From: an uncultured Clostridia bacterium
Lineage (GTDB): Bacteria; Bacillota; Clostridia; Lachnospirales; Cellulosilyticaceae
Assembly: GCA_937981575.1 (NCBI GenBank)
Contig: CALJNR010000012.1
Location: forward strand, 62,001 to 126,000
Length of the DNA: 64,000 nt
Reading direction: 5' to 3'
Shown: positions 52,345 to 61,999 of the stretch, in pieces
How positions within the stretch are numbered: the first letter of the stretch is position 1
How the letters are laid out: each line of letters opens with the position of its first letter
Program-made: the position numbers and the translations under genes
Notes under the pieces: generated by a model
Databases searched by the model: none
What the model was told of the DNA's origin: nothing
What the model saw: the letters and a program-made list of their open reading frames with translations, nothing else

Positions 52345-53655
52345 TTATCTCTTTAGATTAGTAAGTTCTACGAGCATCTCATCAGAAACTGAAATAATTC
52401 TTGAGTTAGCCTGGAACCCTCTTTGGGTAACGATCATTTCGGTAAATTCTTTTGCAAGATCCACGTTAGACATTTCAAGAACTCCTGCCTGGAAATTACC
52501 TACTTTACCAATGTTATCAAAATCACCAGAGTTAGCTGTTGCGCGATATAAGTTATCACCAACTTTTTCAAGACCAGGAGGGTTATCAAACTGTGCTACA
52601 ACAATTTGCCCAAGCAATCTTCTGTCACCATTATCATAGTATGCTGTGATTTTTCCATCTGCCCCAACATCATATCCGCTCATTTTCCCAGCAGCTTTTC
52701 CATTAACTGTTTTTGGATCTATGTTAGACTTTGCTGAATACTGTGTAAGCTTACTAAAGTCCACTACAACCCCTCCTGGTGCTGCAGCCCCAATAACTGC
52801 ATTTAATGTAGGAGTGGCTCCTGTCATTAAGTTAATCCCTGTTATTGTAAAACTCTTTAGTGATGTATCAGTTAATTTTCCAGATGTATCAAATTGAAAA
52901 GCTGTTGCAGGAAGATTTGTTGTTGTAACAAAGTTGTTGCCATTTTGATCAGTAAGTGTAATTGGTCCTGCTGAATATGTTCCAGCGGTAAGTGTATTAT
53001 AAACATTCCATGTGCTTCCTGCTGCATTATATACAAGATATATATTAGTCGTGTATAAGTTTCCAAGCGAATCATACATTTTTATCTGTGTTGAAATAGG
53101 TGAATCACTTGTGTTAATATTACCGCTTAATGCCGTTGATGTAGTTGTTTGTGGTGGAGTTGACTTAAAAACAGGATCATTAAGTTTTAACGGAATAACT
53201 TCGCTTCTTGTAATTTCTTTACCATTCTCACTAGCTGGCCAGCCCATTACCTTCATCCCGTTTGGTATAATAAGGTTTCCTTCATCATCTTGTCTAAGTG
53301 CTCCTGCTCTTGTAAAGAATTTACCACTGGCATCTCCTACAACAATAAACCCCTCTCCGTTAATCATGAGGTCGAAAGGGTTATCTGTACGCTGTGCAGC
53401 CCCTTGTGTCATCAACATATCAATAGATGAAATATTTACCCCTAAGCCTACCTGCATGGGATTGAGTCCCCCTCTGCCTGTTTCATCACTGGCAGAACTA
53501 GCACTTTGAAGGGTCTGAGAAAATACTTCATTAAATGTCACCCTTTGAGACTTATAACCTATCGTATTAACGTTTGCTATATTATTACCTACTACGTCCA
53601 TTCTTGTTTGATGAACCCTAAGGCCTGATACACCGGAAAACATTGATCTCATCAT
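52345..53655 (-). CDS. flgE: Flagellar hook protein FlgE
   Basis: This 436-residue axial protein forms the hook. It has the flagellar rod/hook N-terminal motif (FSGVSGLRVHQTRMDVVGNNIANVNTIGYK in substance), a middle hook domain with KMYDSLGNLYTTNIY and the C-terminal FQANSRIISVSDEMLVELTNL. Two adjacent ATG codons are present at 53655 and 53652 with AGGAGG before them. The length is in the normal range of Firmicute hook proteins. Confidence 0.95.
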   Translation of the reverse strand: MMRSMFSGVSGLRVHQTRMDVVGNNIANVNTIGYKSQRVTFNEVFSQTLQSASSASDETGRGGLNPMQVGLGVNISSIDMLMTQGAAQRTDNPFDLMINGEGFIVVGDASGKFFTRAGALRQDDEGNLIIPNGMKVMGWPASENGKEITRSEVIPLKLNDPVFKSTPPQTTTSTALSGNINTSDSPISTQIKMYDSLGNLYTTNIYLVYNAAGSTWNVYNTLTAGTYSAGPITLTDQNGNNFVTTTNLPATAFQFDTSGKLTDTSLKSFTITGINLMTGATPTLNAVIGAAAPGGVVVDFSKLTQYSAKSNIDPKTVNGKAAGKMSGYDVGADGKITAYYDNGDRRLLGQIVVAQFDNPPGLEKVGDNLYRATANSGDFDNIGKVGNFQAGVLEMSNVDLAKEFTEMIVTQRGFQANSRIISVSDEMLVELTNLKR

Positions 53656-53690
53656 AATGGGTTTCCTCCTCTTATCTGCTTGATAATAGC

Positions 53691-54485
53691 TTATTTATCT
53701 TTTACCACTTCAATATTTTTAAAATCAATAAATTGTCCTTCAACATAAACATAAGTACCTTCTTTTGTAATCTTTATGTATTCCGCAAGACCAGTAACCG
53801 TCTTTTTGACACCCTCACTATCAGTTACTTCACCGCTGACGATTCTTCCTGTTAATGTCGGCTTGTCAACGATATTTTGAACCCTATTAAAATCAACTTC
53901 AACTTGTTTCGTACCTGTGCCTATTACGAGGTATGGTGCCTCTTTAACCATCTTAATACTTAATACTTCCCCTTCAATCACAATATCTTCTTCTACCCCT
54001 TGAGCATTTTTCTGCTTAATCACGCCTTGTACTGTTTTTCCAATCAGTTCAAAAGCTGAAGTATTTGTTTGGATACTGGATGAATCCACTACCTGCTTAA
54101 CGTCTTTAACTTTTATTTCTTTATCACCAATACCAAGCAACGTCTCTCCACTGTTCATTTTTACATAGTCCACTTTGCCTATTAGATATTCTGTTTTCCC
54201 TGTTTCAGAATCTGTATATTGATAAGAAACATGTTTACCAATCATTCCATTAGCCAGCTGTTTTTCTACTGTCATTGCTACGTTAGTCATTTGCTCAAGG
54301 GCTGAAAACTGAGCCAGCTGCGCCATCATCTGCTGATTATCCATTGGATTTAATGGATCTTGGTATTTCATTTGGGTTACTAATAAGTTCATAAAAGCAT
54401 TTTTATCCATTTCCTGCTTTGGCGCTTTGTCGTTTGAAACCTTGAGGTAATCACTGTCAGATGTCACTAGATTTACATTACTCAT
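53691..54485 (-). CDS. flgD: Hook-capping protein FlgD with repeated C-terminal modules
   Basis: This 264-residue scaffold protein for hook assembly has the FlgD N-terminal signature MNLLVTQMKYQDPLNPMDNQ near residue 31 followed by QLAQFSALEQM. After residue 95 there are three similar modules of about 50 residues: GKHVSYQY...VDYVKMNSGETLLGIG, GKTVQGVI...VLSIKMVKEAPYLVIG and GRIVSGEV...AEYIKITKEGTYVYVE. The known Bacillus FlgD is far shorter. The modules may be Tudor-like, as in longer FlgD proteins. Confidence 0.92.
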   Translation of the reverse strand: MSNVNLVTSDSDYLKVSNDKAPKQEMDKNAFMNLLVTQMKYQDPLNPMDNQQMMAQLAQFSALEQMTNVAMTVEKQLANGMIGKHVSYQYTDSETGKTEYLIGKVDYVKMNSGETLLGIGDKEIKVKDVKQVVDSSSIQTNTSAFELIGKTVQGVIKQKNAQGVEEDIVIEGEVLSIKMVKEAPYLVIGTGTKQVEVDFNRVQNIVDKPTLTGRIVSGEVTDSEGVKKTVTGLAEYIKITKEGTYVYVEGQFIDFKNIEVVKDK

Positions 54486-54497
54486 ACTTCCCCTCCT

Positions 54498-55766
54498 TTA
54501 TACCATGTAGTCAACTTCAGTTTCAGTTAACTCTCCTATTCGCTCGTCATGTTGTACTGTATCATCAGGTATTTCTATTAAGTGTTTATCTACCAGCGCC
54601 TGAATACGCTTAGCTGATTTTTGTTTTTCTTTTTCCATTTGAGACTGATGAGAATTCTGCTTAATATCCACTTTTACTTCGCTGATTGATAACCCCTGTT
54701 CTTCTATAGCTTGCTTAAACTGAGCCATTTCATTTAACAACAGCTCTTTTGTTCTTTCATTTTCAACCTTAATATGAGCTACCAGCACCCCACTGCTTTC
54801 AACTAACTTAATAGAAAGATTTCCAAGTTCTCTTGGAGAAAGTTCCATTGTTATTTCTCTAGTTCCGCCGCTTGATGAAATATCTAATTTATTAATCATC
54901 TGACGGGTAATAGACTCATGCCCTTCAAATCCAGATGTATGCGTATGCACGCCTTGTGCATCCCACAACTTTGTGCCTGGCGTATGGCCGAAGGCCTGGA
55001 TAGGAACGTTTAATCCCAATCCCATTTGTTTAAAGTTAAGCATTCCTTCATCAGATAAATGCCCATCTGGAATAGTTTCCTCTGCCACATCATCCTCAAC
55101 TTTTCCCACATTTACCAAATCTTTTGCCTGAAGATTTTGAGTCATTACTTGAGTATTTACAGGTTCTAGCTCTTGCTCATTATCTGAGGCAGGCTGCACA
55201 GCGATTTCTGTAATATTTGTTTTTACAACCTCATCATGCAGTACCCACTTTTCTATAAGAATATGACTTTGTTCTCCTGCCAACATCTCACTGACTTGCT
55301 CTAGTTTTACAAAAAGTTTACTAATATCTTTGACTTTCTCTTCATTTAATAATAAATGCTGTTCATCATATCCAGGATAAACGTGGGTCAAAAATTCATT
55401 AAATGTTTCTGTCTTTAAAAGATCCATTGGAGATATATTCATCTCTTTCATAACTGCTTCAATATCTTCCATAGGAACTTCCAAAATATTATTAACAAGC
55501 GTCATGATAATGGCATAAACAGCTTCAATATTCTCTTCCTTATTTACGGTTTTAATCTCAACAGGTTTATTAACAGGGATATCTTTTGCGTTTTCATTCA
55601 TGATGCTCTTTGAAAGCTTTACTTCTTTAGTTACTGCTTTTAAAAGCCGACTGTCAAAAGCAGTTTTGTTATCAACTTTGCTCTCTGCTGGTGCCTTAGT
55701 ACTTAATTTATTAACTTTGATATCTTTTGCGTTTGGCATAAGCATATGTACACTCATATTATCCAT
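54498..55766 (-). CDS. fliK: Flagellar hook-length control protein FliK
   Basis: This 422-residue secreted ruler has low-complexity, charged N-terminal and middle parts. A C-terminal Flg_hook domain (ITMELSPRELGNLSIKLVES and ERTKELLLNEMAQFKQAIEE, about residues 300-360) interacts with FlhB. It is the least conserved protein in the operon, as usual for FliK. Position between ylxF and flgD supports the call. Confidence 0.88.
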   Translation of the reverse strand: MDNMSVHMLMPNAKDIKVNKLSTKAPAESKVDNKTAFDSRLLKAVTKEVKLSKSIMNENAKDIPVNKPVEIKTVNKEENIEAVYAIIMTLVNNILEVPMEDIEAVMKEMNISPMDLLKTETFNEFLTHVYPGYDEQHLLLNEEKVKDISKLFVKLEQVSEMLAGEQSHILIEKWVLHDEVVKTNITEIAVQPASDNEQELEPVNTQVMTQNLQAKDLVNVGKVEDDVAEETIPDGHLSDEGMLNFKQMGLGLNVPIQAFGHTPGTKLWDAQGVHTHTSGFEGHESITRQMINKLDISSSGGTREITMELSPRELGNLSIKLVESSGVLVAHIKVENERTKELLLNEMAQFKQAIEEQGLSISEVKVDIKQNSHQSQMEKEKQKSAKRIQALVDKHLIEIPDDTVQHDERIGELTETEVDYMV

Positions 55767-55776
55767 TATATCCCTC

Positions 55777-56523
55777 CTATTCTCTGTTTGGCATAGCGTC
55801 TGGTGATAATAGTTTTATAACTGTTGCCGCATTACTAGCCTGCATGCCGCTGAGTATTAATGCTTTTCTCTCCTGTTCCATGCCCTGAAATACTAATTTA
55901 ATAAGCTCAGGATCTGAAGGAATAAGGGTCTCAAGCGCCTTAGCAGCTTGATCTGCGTCCATTTGTCCTACAGTACTTGCAAATTCTTTTTGCTGCTTAG
56001 TAATAATTGTATCTATTTTAATATCCTTGTAGATTTTTTCTGCTGTTTCAGGATAAATTTTTTCGAATTGTTCAACAAACATTTTGGGATCTGTTTTTGC
56101 TATTCTTTCATCCCATGCTTCTTTCTGCGAAATAAATTCTTCATATTTCGTCTCATATTCCTTAAGTGCATTAATCTTTTGTTCAAGGGCTGCATTTTGC
56201 TCCTCTAAATCAAGAATCTCTTGATTTAATTGTTCTTGTTCTCGTTTCTTCTGCTCTAATTCCTGAATGACTTTATCTTTTGTTAAGTGTCCATAAGGAT
56301 CTGTCTGCTCTTTAAAAAACTGATTAACTATAGGGACTCCCTTTAGATTGTTGCTTAATAATCTACCTATTTGCTTTCTAAATACAAACCCTGTTATACC
56401 AACAGCTAATAGGATAAAGAAAAATATAAGGAGTTTGTTACCCTTCTTACGTTTTTTAGGCTCTAATGGAGAAGGATTGCTATCTGCTTTGACTGCTCGT
56501 TCTTTCTTTACTTCATTCGCCAT
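55777..56523 (-). CDS. ylxF: YlxF-type MgtE_N domain membrane protein (FliK/FliJ neighbour)
   Basis: This 248-residue protein has a basic N terminus, one membrane helix (LLIFFFILLAVGITGFVF), a long coiled coil (residues about 80-150, rich in E, Q and K) and a C-terminal MgtE_N-like domain (QKEFASTVGQMDADQAAKALETL in substance). It matches Bacillus YlxF, encoded at the same place, of uncertain role, perhaps as an export chaperone anchor. ATG at 56523 is chosen because GGAGCGAGG lies before it; 56553 has no site and overlaps fliJ. Confidence 0.82.
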   Translation of the reverse strand: MANEVKKERAVKADSNPSPLEPKKRKKGNKLLIFFFILLAVGITGFVFRKQIGRLLSNNLKGVPIVNQFFKEQTDPYGHLTKDKVIQELEQKKREQEQLNQEILDLEEQNAALEQKINALKEYETKYEEFISQKEAWDERIAKTDPKMFVEQFEKIYPETAEKIYKDIKIDTIITKQQKEFASTVGQMDADQAAKALETLIPSDPELIKLVFQGMEQERKALILSGMQASNAATVIKLLSPDAMPNRE

Positions 56524-56524
56524 C

Positions 56525-56974
56525 TTATTCCTCGCTCCTTCTTGCTTCTCCATACTTATAACTTACTACTTCATCAACTAAAATCTGCTCTATTTTCCTT
56601 GCTTCCTGCGTATACTGCTCAAGTTTGAGCTCCTTAAGGTTGTCTAATATTTTTCTTTCTTTCATTGCCTCAAGCAACTCTTCTCTTTTTTTATCAACTA
56701 CTTTTTGTACCTTTACAATATGTCCTTCAGTTTGTATAATTTGCTTATTGATATAAGATGTATAGCAGTTTAGACTTTTAACTGCATTGATATCAACTTC
56801 TTTGGCACTGCTTCTTTTAATCTCATCGTGGAGTGCATGTTTTTGACCTATTAAATTACTTTTCTCTTGTTCCAGTTCTTCTTTTTTCTTGGTGGCTATT
56901 CCAAGTTCACGCTTTTTAGTATCTTCTATTTTTTCTTTAAGCGACAGAACTGAACTAAGTTCAAATTTAAACAT
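56525..56974 (-). CDS. fliJ: Flagellar export chaperone/ATPase stalk protein FliJ
   Basis: This 149-residue protein is nearly all coiled coil, with the N-terminal FKFELSSVLSLKEKIEDTKK motif and heptad-like Glu/Lys/Leu pattern to the end, the FliJ profile. It acts as a stalk for the FliI ATPase and delivers chaperones. ATG at 56974 follows AAGGAGGGG. It lies between fliI and ylxF with short gaps. Confidence 0.9.
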   Translation of the reverse strand: MFKFELSSVLSLKEKIEDTKKRELGIATKKKEELEQEKSNLIGQKHALHDEIKRSSAKEVDINAVKSLNCYTSYINKQIIQTEGHIVKVQKVVDKKREELLEAMKERKILDNLKELKLEQYTQEARKIEQILVDEVVSYKYGEARRSEE

Positions 56975-56985
56975 CAAACCCCTCC

Positions 56986-58287
56986 TTAATGAATAATGTG
57001 CTGCATTTGACTTAAGGTATTTTCAAATCTAATTTTATCATTGACTGACTGACATAAAAAGTGGTTAATCTTACCGATTTTCCCTATCGCCTCATCAATC
57101 TCTGGATTGCTGCCTTTATTATAGGCCCCAACATTAATCAGATCTTCTGATTCCTTATAAACTGCCATATGTTTTTTTACCTCTCTGGCATACATTTTAT
57201 GTTCTTCCGTCACAATATCGTTCATAACCCTCGAAATGCTCGCTAGTACATCTATGGCTGGATAATGTCCCTTATTGGCTAATTTTCTGGATAAAACAAT
57301 ATGTCCGTCCAGTATTCCTCGGGCGGTATCAGTAATCGGCTCATTAAAGTCGTCTCCGTCAACAAGCACTGTATACATGCCTGTTATACTGCCTTTATCT
57401 GAATTTCCGGCACGTTCAAGAAGTTTTGGCATAACAGCAAATACTGATGGGGTATACCCTCTTGAAACCGGCGGTTCCCCAGTTGCAAGTCCAATCTCTC
57501 TTTGCGCCATTGAAAATCTTGTTAATGAATCCATCATAAGCAGTACGTCTTTCCCTTGATCTCTAAAATACTCTGCCAAACTGGTAGCTGTTTGAGCAGC
57601 CTTGAGCCTGACAAGTGCCGGTTGGTCAGAAGTTGCCACAACAACGATCGATCTTCTAAGTCCCTCTTCTTTCAGATCTTTCTCAAGAAACTCTCTTACT
57701 TCTCTTCCTCTCTCCCCTATCAGTGCAATAATATTAATATCAGACAATGCATTTCTTGCGATCATACCTAGTAATGTACTTTTACCTACACCGCTTCCTG
57801 CAAAGATCCCTATTCTCTGTCCTTTGCCAACTGTAAGCATGCCATCAATTGCTTTGATGCCAAGCTCCATATGGGAAGAAATTCTTTTTCTCGTCAGCGG
57901 ATTAGGGGCCGTATTGTCAAGCGGAACAGTATCTGCGCATTCGACTGTTTTACCATTAATGGGTTTAGCCTGCCAATTTACAACTTGGCCTAAAAGCTTT
58001 TCACTTACTTTAACATGCAGTTTGTCCCCGTAGGATTTTACAATGCATCCTGGCCCTATCCCTTCTAAGCTTCCAAGAGGCATCAGCAGAATATGTCCAT
58101 CTTTAAAGCCGACAACTTCAGCTTGAATCTGCTTCTGTCCTCCCGCTGCTTCAACCAGACATATGTCTCCAATGTTTACGAAAGGCCCCAGTGACTCTAT
58201 GCCCATTCCAATAACTTTGGTGACTTGCCCTGTATAGGTCCACAATTGTTTGCCTGCTATATCTCTATACTTTGCTAAGTTTATCAT
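56986..58287 (-). CDS. fliI: Flagellar export ATPase FliI
   Basis: This 433-residue ATPase related to the F1 beta subunit energises flagellar export. Walker A is GIFAGSGVGKSTLLGMIA near residue 165. RGREVREF, VLLMMDSLTRFSMAQREI (Walker B region), PPVSRGYTPSVFAVMPKLLERAG in substance and DARGILDGHIVLSR-like (TARGILDGHIVLSRKLA) are present. ATG at 58287. Confidence 0.98.
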   Translation of the reverse strand: MINLAKYRDIAGKQLWTYTGQVTKVIGMGIESLGPFVNIGDICLVEAAGGQKQIQAEVVGFKDGHILLMPLGSLEGIGPGCIVKSYGDKLHVKVSEKLLGQVVNWQAKPINGKTVECADTVPLDNTAPNPLTRKRISSHMELGIKAIDGMLTVGKGQRIGIFAGSGVGKSTLLGMIARNALSDINIIALIGERGREVREFLEKDLKEEGLRRSIVVVATSDQPALVRLKAAQTATSLAEYFRDQGKDVLLMMDSLTRFSMAQREIGLATGEPPVSRGYTPSVFAVMPKLLERAGNSDKGSITGMYTVLVDGDDFNEPITDTARGILDGHIVLSRKLANKGHYPAIDVLASISRVMNDIVTEEHKMYAREVKKHMAVYKESEDLINVGAYNKGSNPEIDEAIGKIGKINHFLCQSVNDKIRFENTLSQMQHIIH

Positions 58288-58295
58288 GACAGCTC

Positions 58296-59060
58296 CTAGT
58301 CTAAATTTTGTATGATTTTAATATCAGCGATTACTCGTTCAAGCCCGCTGGATATATCATATTCAACAGCACCTTCTTCAGTCTCAACCCGGCATGCTGT
58401 ATCGCTGAGTGAATCTGCAATGTGAATCGTCGTATGATCTCTCATATGCATGATGACTTCTTTATCTTCATCGGTTAAGCGGTGATAGACATTTGCTGAA
58501 AGATAGACTTTAATATCTTTCTTAAAAGCAGGATTAGCGAGCATTTTTTTAACAATACACCTAATCCAGGCGGTATGATGATAAACTTCTTCACCTATTA
58601 GATACTGCAATAACGTGATTAATGTTTCAACCATTTCCCCTTCTGTCCCACGGATAATCCGTTCTTTTTCATTATAAGCTTCTTCGATAATGGTGCGTGC
58701 TTCTCTTTCAGTCTGTTCAATAAGAGCAGCCTGCTTTTCCATTGCTCCGCAAAGAAGATTATTCTTCTCAACTTCAGCAGCAGCTTTAATGGCTCTGGCT
58801 TCCTCTCTTGTATTCACAAGCAGTTCTTCTGCCTTTTCTGACGCTTCCTTAAGAATAGCTTCAGCTTGAAGCCTTGCATCCTCTAAATGCTTTGTTGGCT
58901 CTATAGGATATTCCTGCTCTATTTCTGCTTCTTCAAATTCGTCTCCAGTATATTCAGGAGCAGCATATTCTATAGCGGTAATATCTAATCGTTCAGATAG
59001 ATTAATAACTGTCTGTTTTCTAACCCTTTCTCCTTTTATGATACTAGACAACGACCTCAT
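58296..59060 (-). CDS. fliH: Flagellar export ATPase regulator FliH
   Basis: This 254-residue protein inhibits and positions FliI. It has a long charged coiled coil (residues about 45-140, ARLQAEAILKEASEKAEELL) and a C-terminal domain with EVYHHTAWIRCIVKKML, YLSANVYHRL and TACRVETEEGAVEYDISSGL, typical of FliH/SctL. ATG at 59060 is chosen for GGAGCAGGAG before it and a Bacillus-like start (MRSLSSIIKGE). The longer form from 59096 lacks a site. It overlaps the fliG end by 17 bases. Confidence 0.93.
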   Translation of the reverse strand: MRSLSSIIKGERVRKQTVINLSERLDITAIEYAAPEYTGDEFEEAEIEQEYPIEPTKHLEDARLQAEAILKEASEKAEELLVNTREEARAIKAAAEVEKNNLLCGAMEKQAALIEQTEREARTIIEEAYNEKERIIRGTEGEMVETLITLLQYLIGEEVYHHTAWIRCIVKKMLANPAFKKDIKVYLSANVYHRLTDEDKEVIMHMRDHTTIHIADSLSDTACRVETEEGAVEYDISSGLERVIADIKIIQNLD

Positions 59061-60057
59061 CTCCTGCTCCACGTGATATAATGATTTCTCCGGCATCTTC
59101 TAGTTTACGTATAATGTTAACAATCTTCTGTTGTGCCTCTTCAATTTCTTTAACACGTTTTGGTCCCATATACTCTAGGTCTTCTTCGATCATAGCAGCA
59201 AGACGTTTGGAGATATTGCTCATAATAACTTGCTTTACAGATTCTCCTGCACCTTTAAGCGCAATAGCTAATTCATGATTATCCACTTCACGAAGTACCC
59301 TTTGTATCGATTTATTATCAAGTGTCGTAATGTCTTCAAATACAAACATACGTTTTTTGATAACTTCTGCAAGCTCTGGATCTTCAATTTCCAGGTTTTC
59401 CATGATATTTTTCTCGGTTCCTCGATCTACCTGATTAATAATCTCAACGATAGAATCAATGCCGCCTATCATTGTAAAGTCTTCAGATACCAGCGAAGAT
59501 AGACGTTTCTCAAATTCTCTCTCAATTTGACTAATTACATCTGGCGAAGCTCTGTCCATAAGGGCAATTCTTCTAGCAGTATCTGACTGCATATCCGCAG
59601 GCAAAGACCGTATAATTTGTGCTGCCTGAGCTGGCTTAAGGTAAGACAAAATAAGTGCAATAGTCTGTGGATGTTCATTTTGTATAAAGTTAACGAGTTG
59701 AGCCGCATCTGTTTTTCTCGCAAACTCAAACGGTCTAACTTGCAGAGATACTGTAAGCTTATTAATGACCTCCACTGCTTTTTCTGAACCCAGTGCTTTC
59801 TCTAAAAGCTGCTTTGCATAGCCAATGCCCCCTTCAGCAATATAGTCTTGTGCGAGACACATCTCATAAAATTCCTGCAATACTTCTTCTTTTGCTTTGG
59901 GAGATACTGCTTTAATACTTGCTATTTCTAGAGTCAGTTGTTCAATGTCCTCTTCCTTTAAATGTTTGAAAATCTTAGCTGATTTCTCAGGACCCAGTGC
60001 AATCAGCAGCATAGCTGCTTTTTGTTTACTTGAATATTGTTCTTTTACCAAACTCAT
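59044..60057 (-). CDS. fliG: Flagellar motor switch protein FliG
   Basis: This 337-residue rotor protein couples the C ring to MotA. The N-terminal domain has KQKAAMLLIALGPEKSAKIF, the middle EHPQTIALILSYLKP (EHPQ motif) and the C-terminal charged helix that meets MotA has FVFEDITTLDNKSIQRVLREV in substance. The start is uncertain: ATG at 60057, GTG at 60060 and TTG at 60066 are close together and no site is clear for any. ATG gives the usual N-terminal length. Confidence 0.96.
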   Translation of the reverse strand: MSLVKEQYSSKQKAAMLLIALGPEKSAKIFKHLKEEDIEQLTLEIASIKAVSPKAKEEVLQEFYEMCLAQDYIAEGGIGYAKQLLEKALGSEKAVEVINKLTVSLQVRPFEFARKTDAAQLVNFIQNEHPQTIALILSYLKPAQAAQIIRSLPADMQSDTARRIALMDRASPDVISQIEREFEKRLSSLVSEDFTMIGGIDSIVEIINQVDRGTEKNIMENLEIEDPELAEVIKKRMFVFEDITTLDNKSIQRVLREVDNHELAIALKGAGESVKQVIMSNISKRLAAMIEEDLEYMGPKRVKEIEEAQQKIVNIIRKLEDAGEIIISRGAGDEVVV

Positions 60058-61643
60058 CACTCCCAATCATCTTCTGTCAACCAATTGCGTAATAAGTTTG
60101 CTACCGCTTCTGGTTTTTCATCTACGAATTTATCAATCTGGCGTTTTGTTTCTAGTGTTTCTTTGAGTTCGATTTCGTCTAATTCTACTTGTTCTTTTGC
60201 TGCTTTCAGCATTTCCTCTACTTCAAGTTCTGGTTCTACCTCTACCAACTCATCATGTTTTCTGAACCGCATCACTGCAATGACAATTATAATGAGAATC
60301 AATAGAATAAGCACAAATGGCAGATAATCTCTGTAGTTAATAACATAGGGTTCTTTATCAATAAAAACTGGTTTTTCATAAGCTTGAACCACCACATTTT
60401 GAATACCTGTTGCATTTCTAATAGAAGAAATGACATTTTCATCAACTGCCAACAATTTTTGATCTTTATTTTGTTCTTTAAACTGATCCCATGTTATACC
60501 CGCTAAAGTAGATTCTATGTTTTCTTCTTTATACACTTTATTTTTAAAGAGATTAACAGCTAATGAAGATGCCTTAAAGTCAACATCTCCTACGTTTTTT
60601 ACAGAAGTCGAAACTTTTTTATCATTAACGTAAGTAATTTCTTTGCTATCAGATTTGCTTTCTCCATTTGTTCCGTTTCCGATCTGATAATTGGGGGCTT
60701 CGCCTCCGTTGTTTGCTGCTCCCGGTTCCGCTCCGTTTTGACCGTTTTTTGAGGAAGCACTTGAAACGTTTTCTCTTTGAATAATTCCTCGGCTATTATC
60801 TTCAAACTGTGGAATATATTCCTCTTTTATTTCTTCGTACTGATCAAAATTAAGAATCAAATTTGGACTGATTCTTATATCATCGTACATCACTCCCAAA
60901 AGTTCTAAGACTTTATTTTTAATTGAATTTTCTGCCGCACTCTTAAGCTCCTGCTGTTTGCCAAGGGCAAGCGAGCCTTCATCTGAGCCTATGTATAAAT
61001 TAGAACCTTTTGAATCAACAATAGTGATATTCTTCATATCAAGATTTTGAACACTGCTTGATATCAGCCTTGCAATAACTTCTGCTTCTTGAGATGTAAT
61101 ATTATGGCGCAGCGTCAAAACAATACTGGCACTGCTTTGCTGTTTTGACTGAATAAACGAATTTTTTTCTTCTGGAATAACGAGATTAACCTGTGCATCT
61201 TCAATGGAGTCCATTGATTTTAAAGTACCTTCTAATTCTACCTTCTTAAGATAGTTCATTTTTGCCTTTTTCTCATCTTGGGTAGTAGACATACTATTGG
61301 TTATAGCATCATCAAAGGTATATTGCCCTTTCGGAACATTTTCTCTGGCTAATACCAGTTTAGCTTCATCAAACTGCTTTTTGTCTACTTGAATTGTAGT
61401 ACCATCATTTAAAAGTTTATATTTTATTTTTTGCTCACTCAGTACATCAGTTACTTCTGATGCCTGTTTGGCATCTATATTACGATATAATATTTTCATC
61501 TGCGGCCTTGTCATATAACTAATCATTCCGATTGAAAGGATCAGTACCGCAACTCCAGCATATATCTTGATTTTTTGTGCGTTTGAAAGATTTCCCCACT
61601 TTTCAGTTACCTGATTTCTTACTTGTTCTAATGTTTCCTGCAT
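60057..61643 (-). CDS. fliF: Flagellar MS-ring protein FliF
   Basis: This 528-residue ring protein has two membrane helices (IYAGVAVLILSIGMISYM near residue 27 and YLPFVLILLILIIIVIAVM near residue 445). Ring-building motifs lie between them (LLNDGTTIQVDKKQFDEAK and NPNLILNFDQY-like SPNLILNFDQYEEIKE). A Gly/Asn/Ser-rich loop lies near residues 300-325. The C-terminal tail, with QIDKFVDEKPEAVANLLRNWL, binds FliG. ATG at 61643 follows GAGGTG. Confidence 0.97.
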   Translation of the reverse strand: MQETLEQVRNQVTEKWGNLSNAQKIKIYAGVAVLILSIGMISYMTRPQMKILYRNIDAKQASEVTDVLSEQKIKYKLLNDGTTIQVDKKQFDEAKLVLARENVPKGQYTFDDAITNSMSTTQDEKKAKMNYLKKVELEGTLKSMDSIEDAQVNLVIPEEKNSFIQSKQQSSASIVLTLRHNITSQEAEVIARLISSSVQNLDMKNITIVDSKGSNLYIGSDEGSLALGKQQELKSAAENSIKNKVLELLGVMYDDIRISPNLILNFDQYEEIKEEYIPQFEDNSRGIIQRENVSSASSKNGQNGAEPGAANNGGEAPNYQIGNGTNGESKSDSKEITYVNDKKVSTSVKNVGDVDFKASSLAVNLFKNKVYKEENIESTLAGITWDQFKEQNKDQKLLAVDENVISSIRNATGIQNVVVQAYEKPVFIDKEPYVINYRDYLPFVLILLILIIIVIAVMRFRKHDELVEVEPELEVEEMLKAAKEQVELDEIELKETLETKRQIDKFVDEKPEAVANLLRNWLTEDDWE

Positions 61644-61673
61644 GAATTCACCTCATTCCTTTTAAACCAGGCT

Positions 61674-61982
61674 TTAGACGGGAAGTCTCATTATTTCTTT
61701 ATAAGCATCAACCAATTGGTTTCTCACCTGCATTGTAAACTGTAGTAATATACCAGCTTTTTCTTGCGCAATCATTAAACTATGCACATTATCACTTTTA
61801 CCTGTGATAAAATCATAGGTGTATTCACGTACAGTCTTTTCCGCTTCATTTGTCGCATAAATTAGTTTTTTTGCAGCCTCCAAAGAATCCACAAAACTCG
61901 AATCACTAGTGCCACTATTAATATTCTTGACTTGATTTACTCCCAGTGAGGCACCTTGCAGCTGCTGAATAGCTTGTATCAT
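61674..61982 (-). CDS. fliE: Flagellar hook-basal body protein FliE
   Basis: This 102-residue rod adapter joins the MS ring and rod. It has an N-terminal helix and the family C-terminal HSLMIAQEKAGILLQFTMQVRNQLVDAYKEIMRLPV in substance. GGAGGAATATAA precedes ATG at 61982. It lies between flgC and fliF as in other Firmicutes. Confidence 0.95.
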   Translation of the reverse strand: MIQAIQQLQGASLGVNQVKNINSGTSDSSFVDSLEAAKKLIYATNEAEKTVREYTYDFITGKSDNVHSLMIAQEKAGILLQFTMQVRNQLVDAYKEIMRLPV

Positions 61983-61999
61983 TTATATTCCTCCTAAGA

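Noticed and set aside
53012-53509. Plus-strand open frame of 165 codons over flgE
   Set aside because: It is antisense to flgE, with composition typical of a shadow frame.
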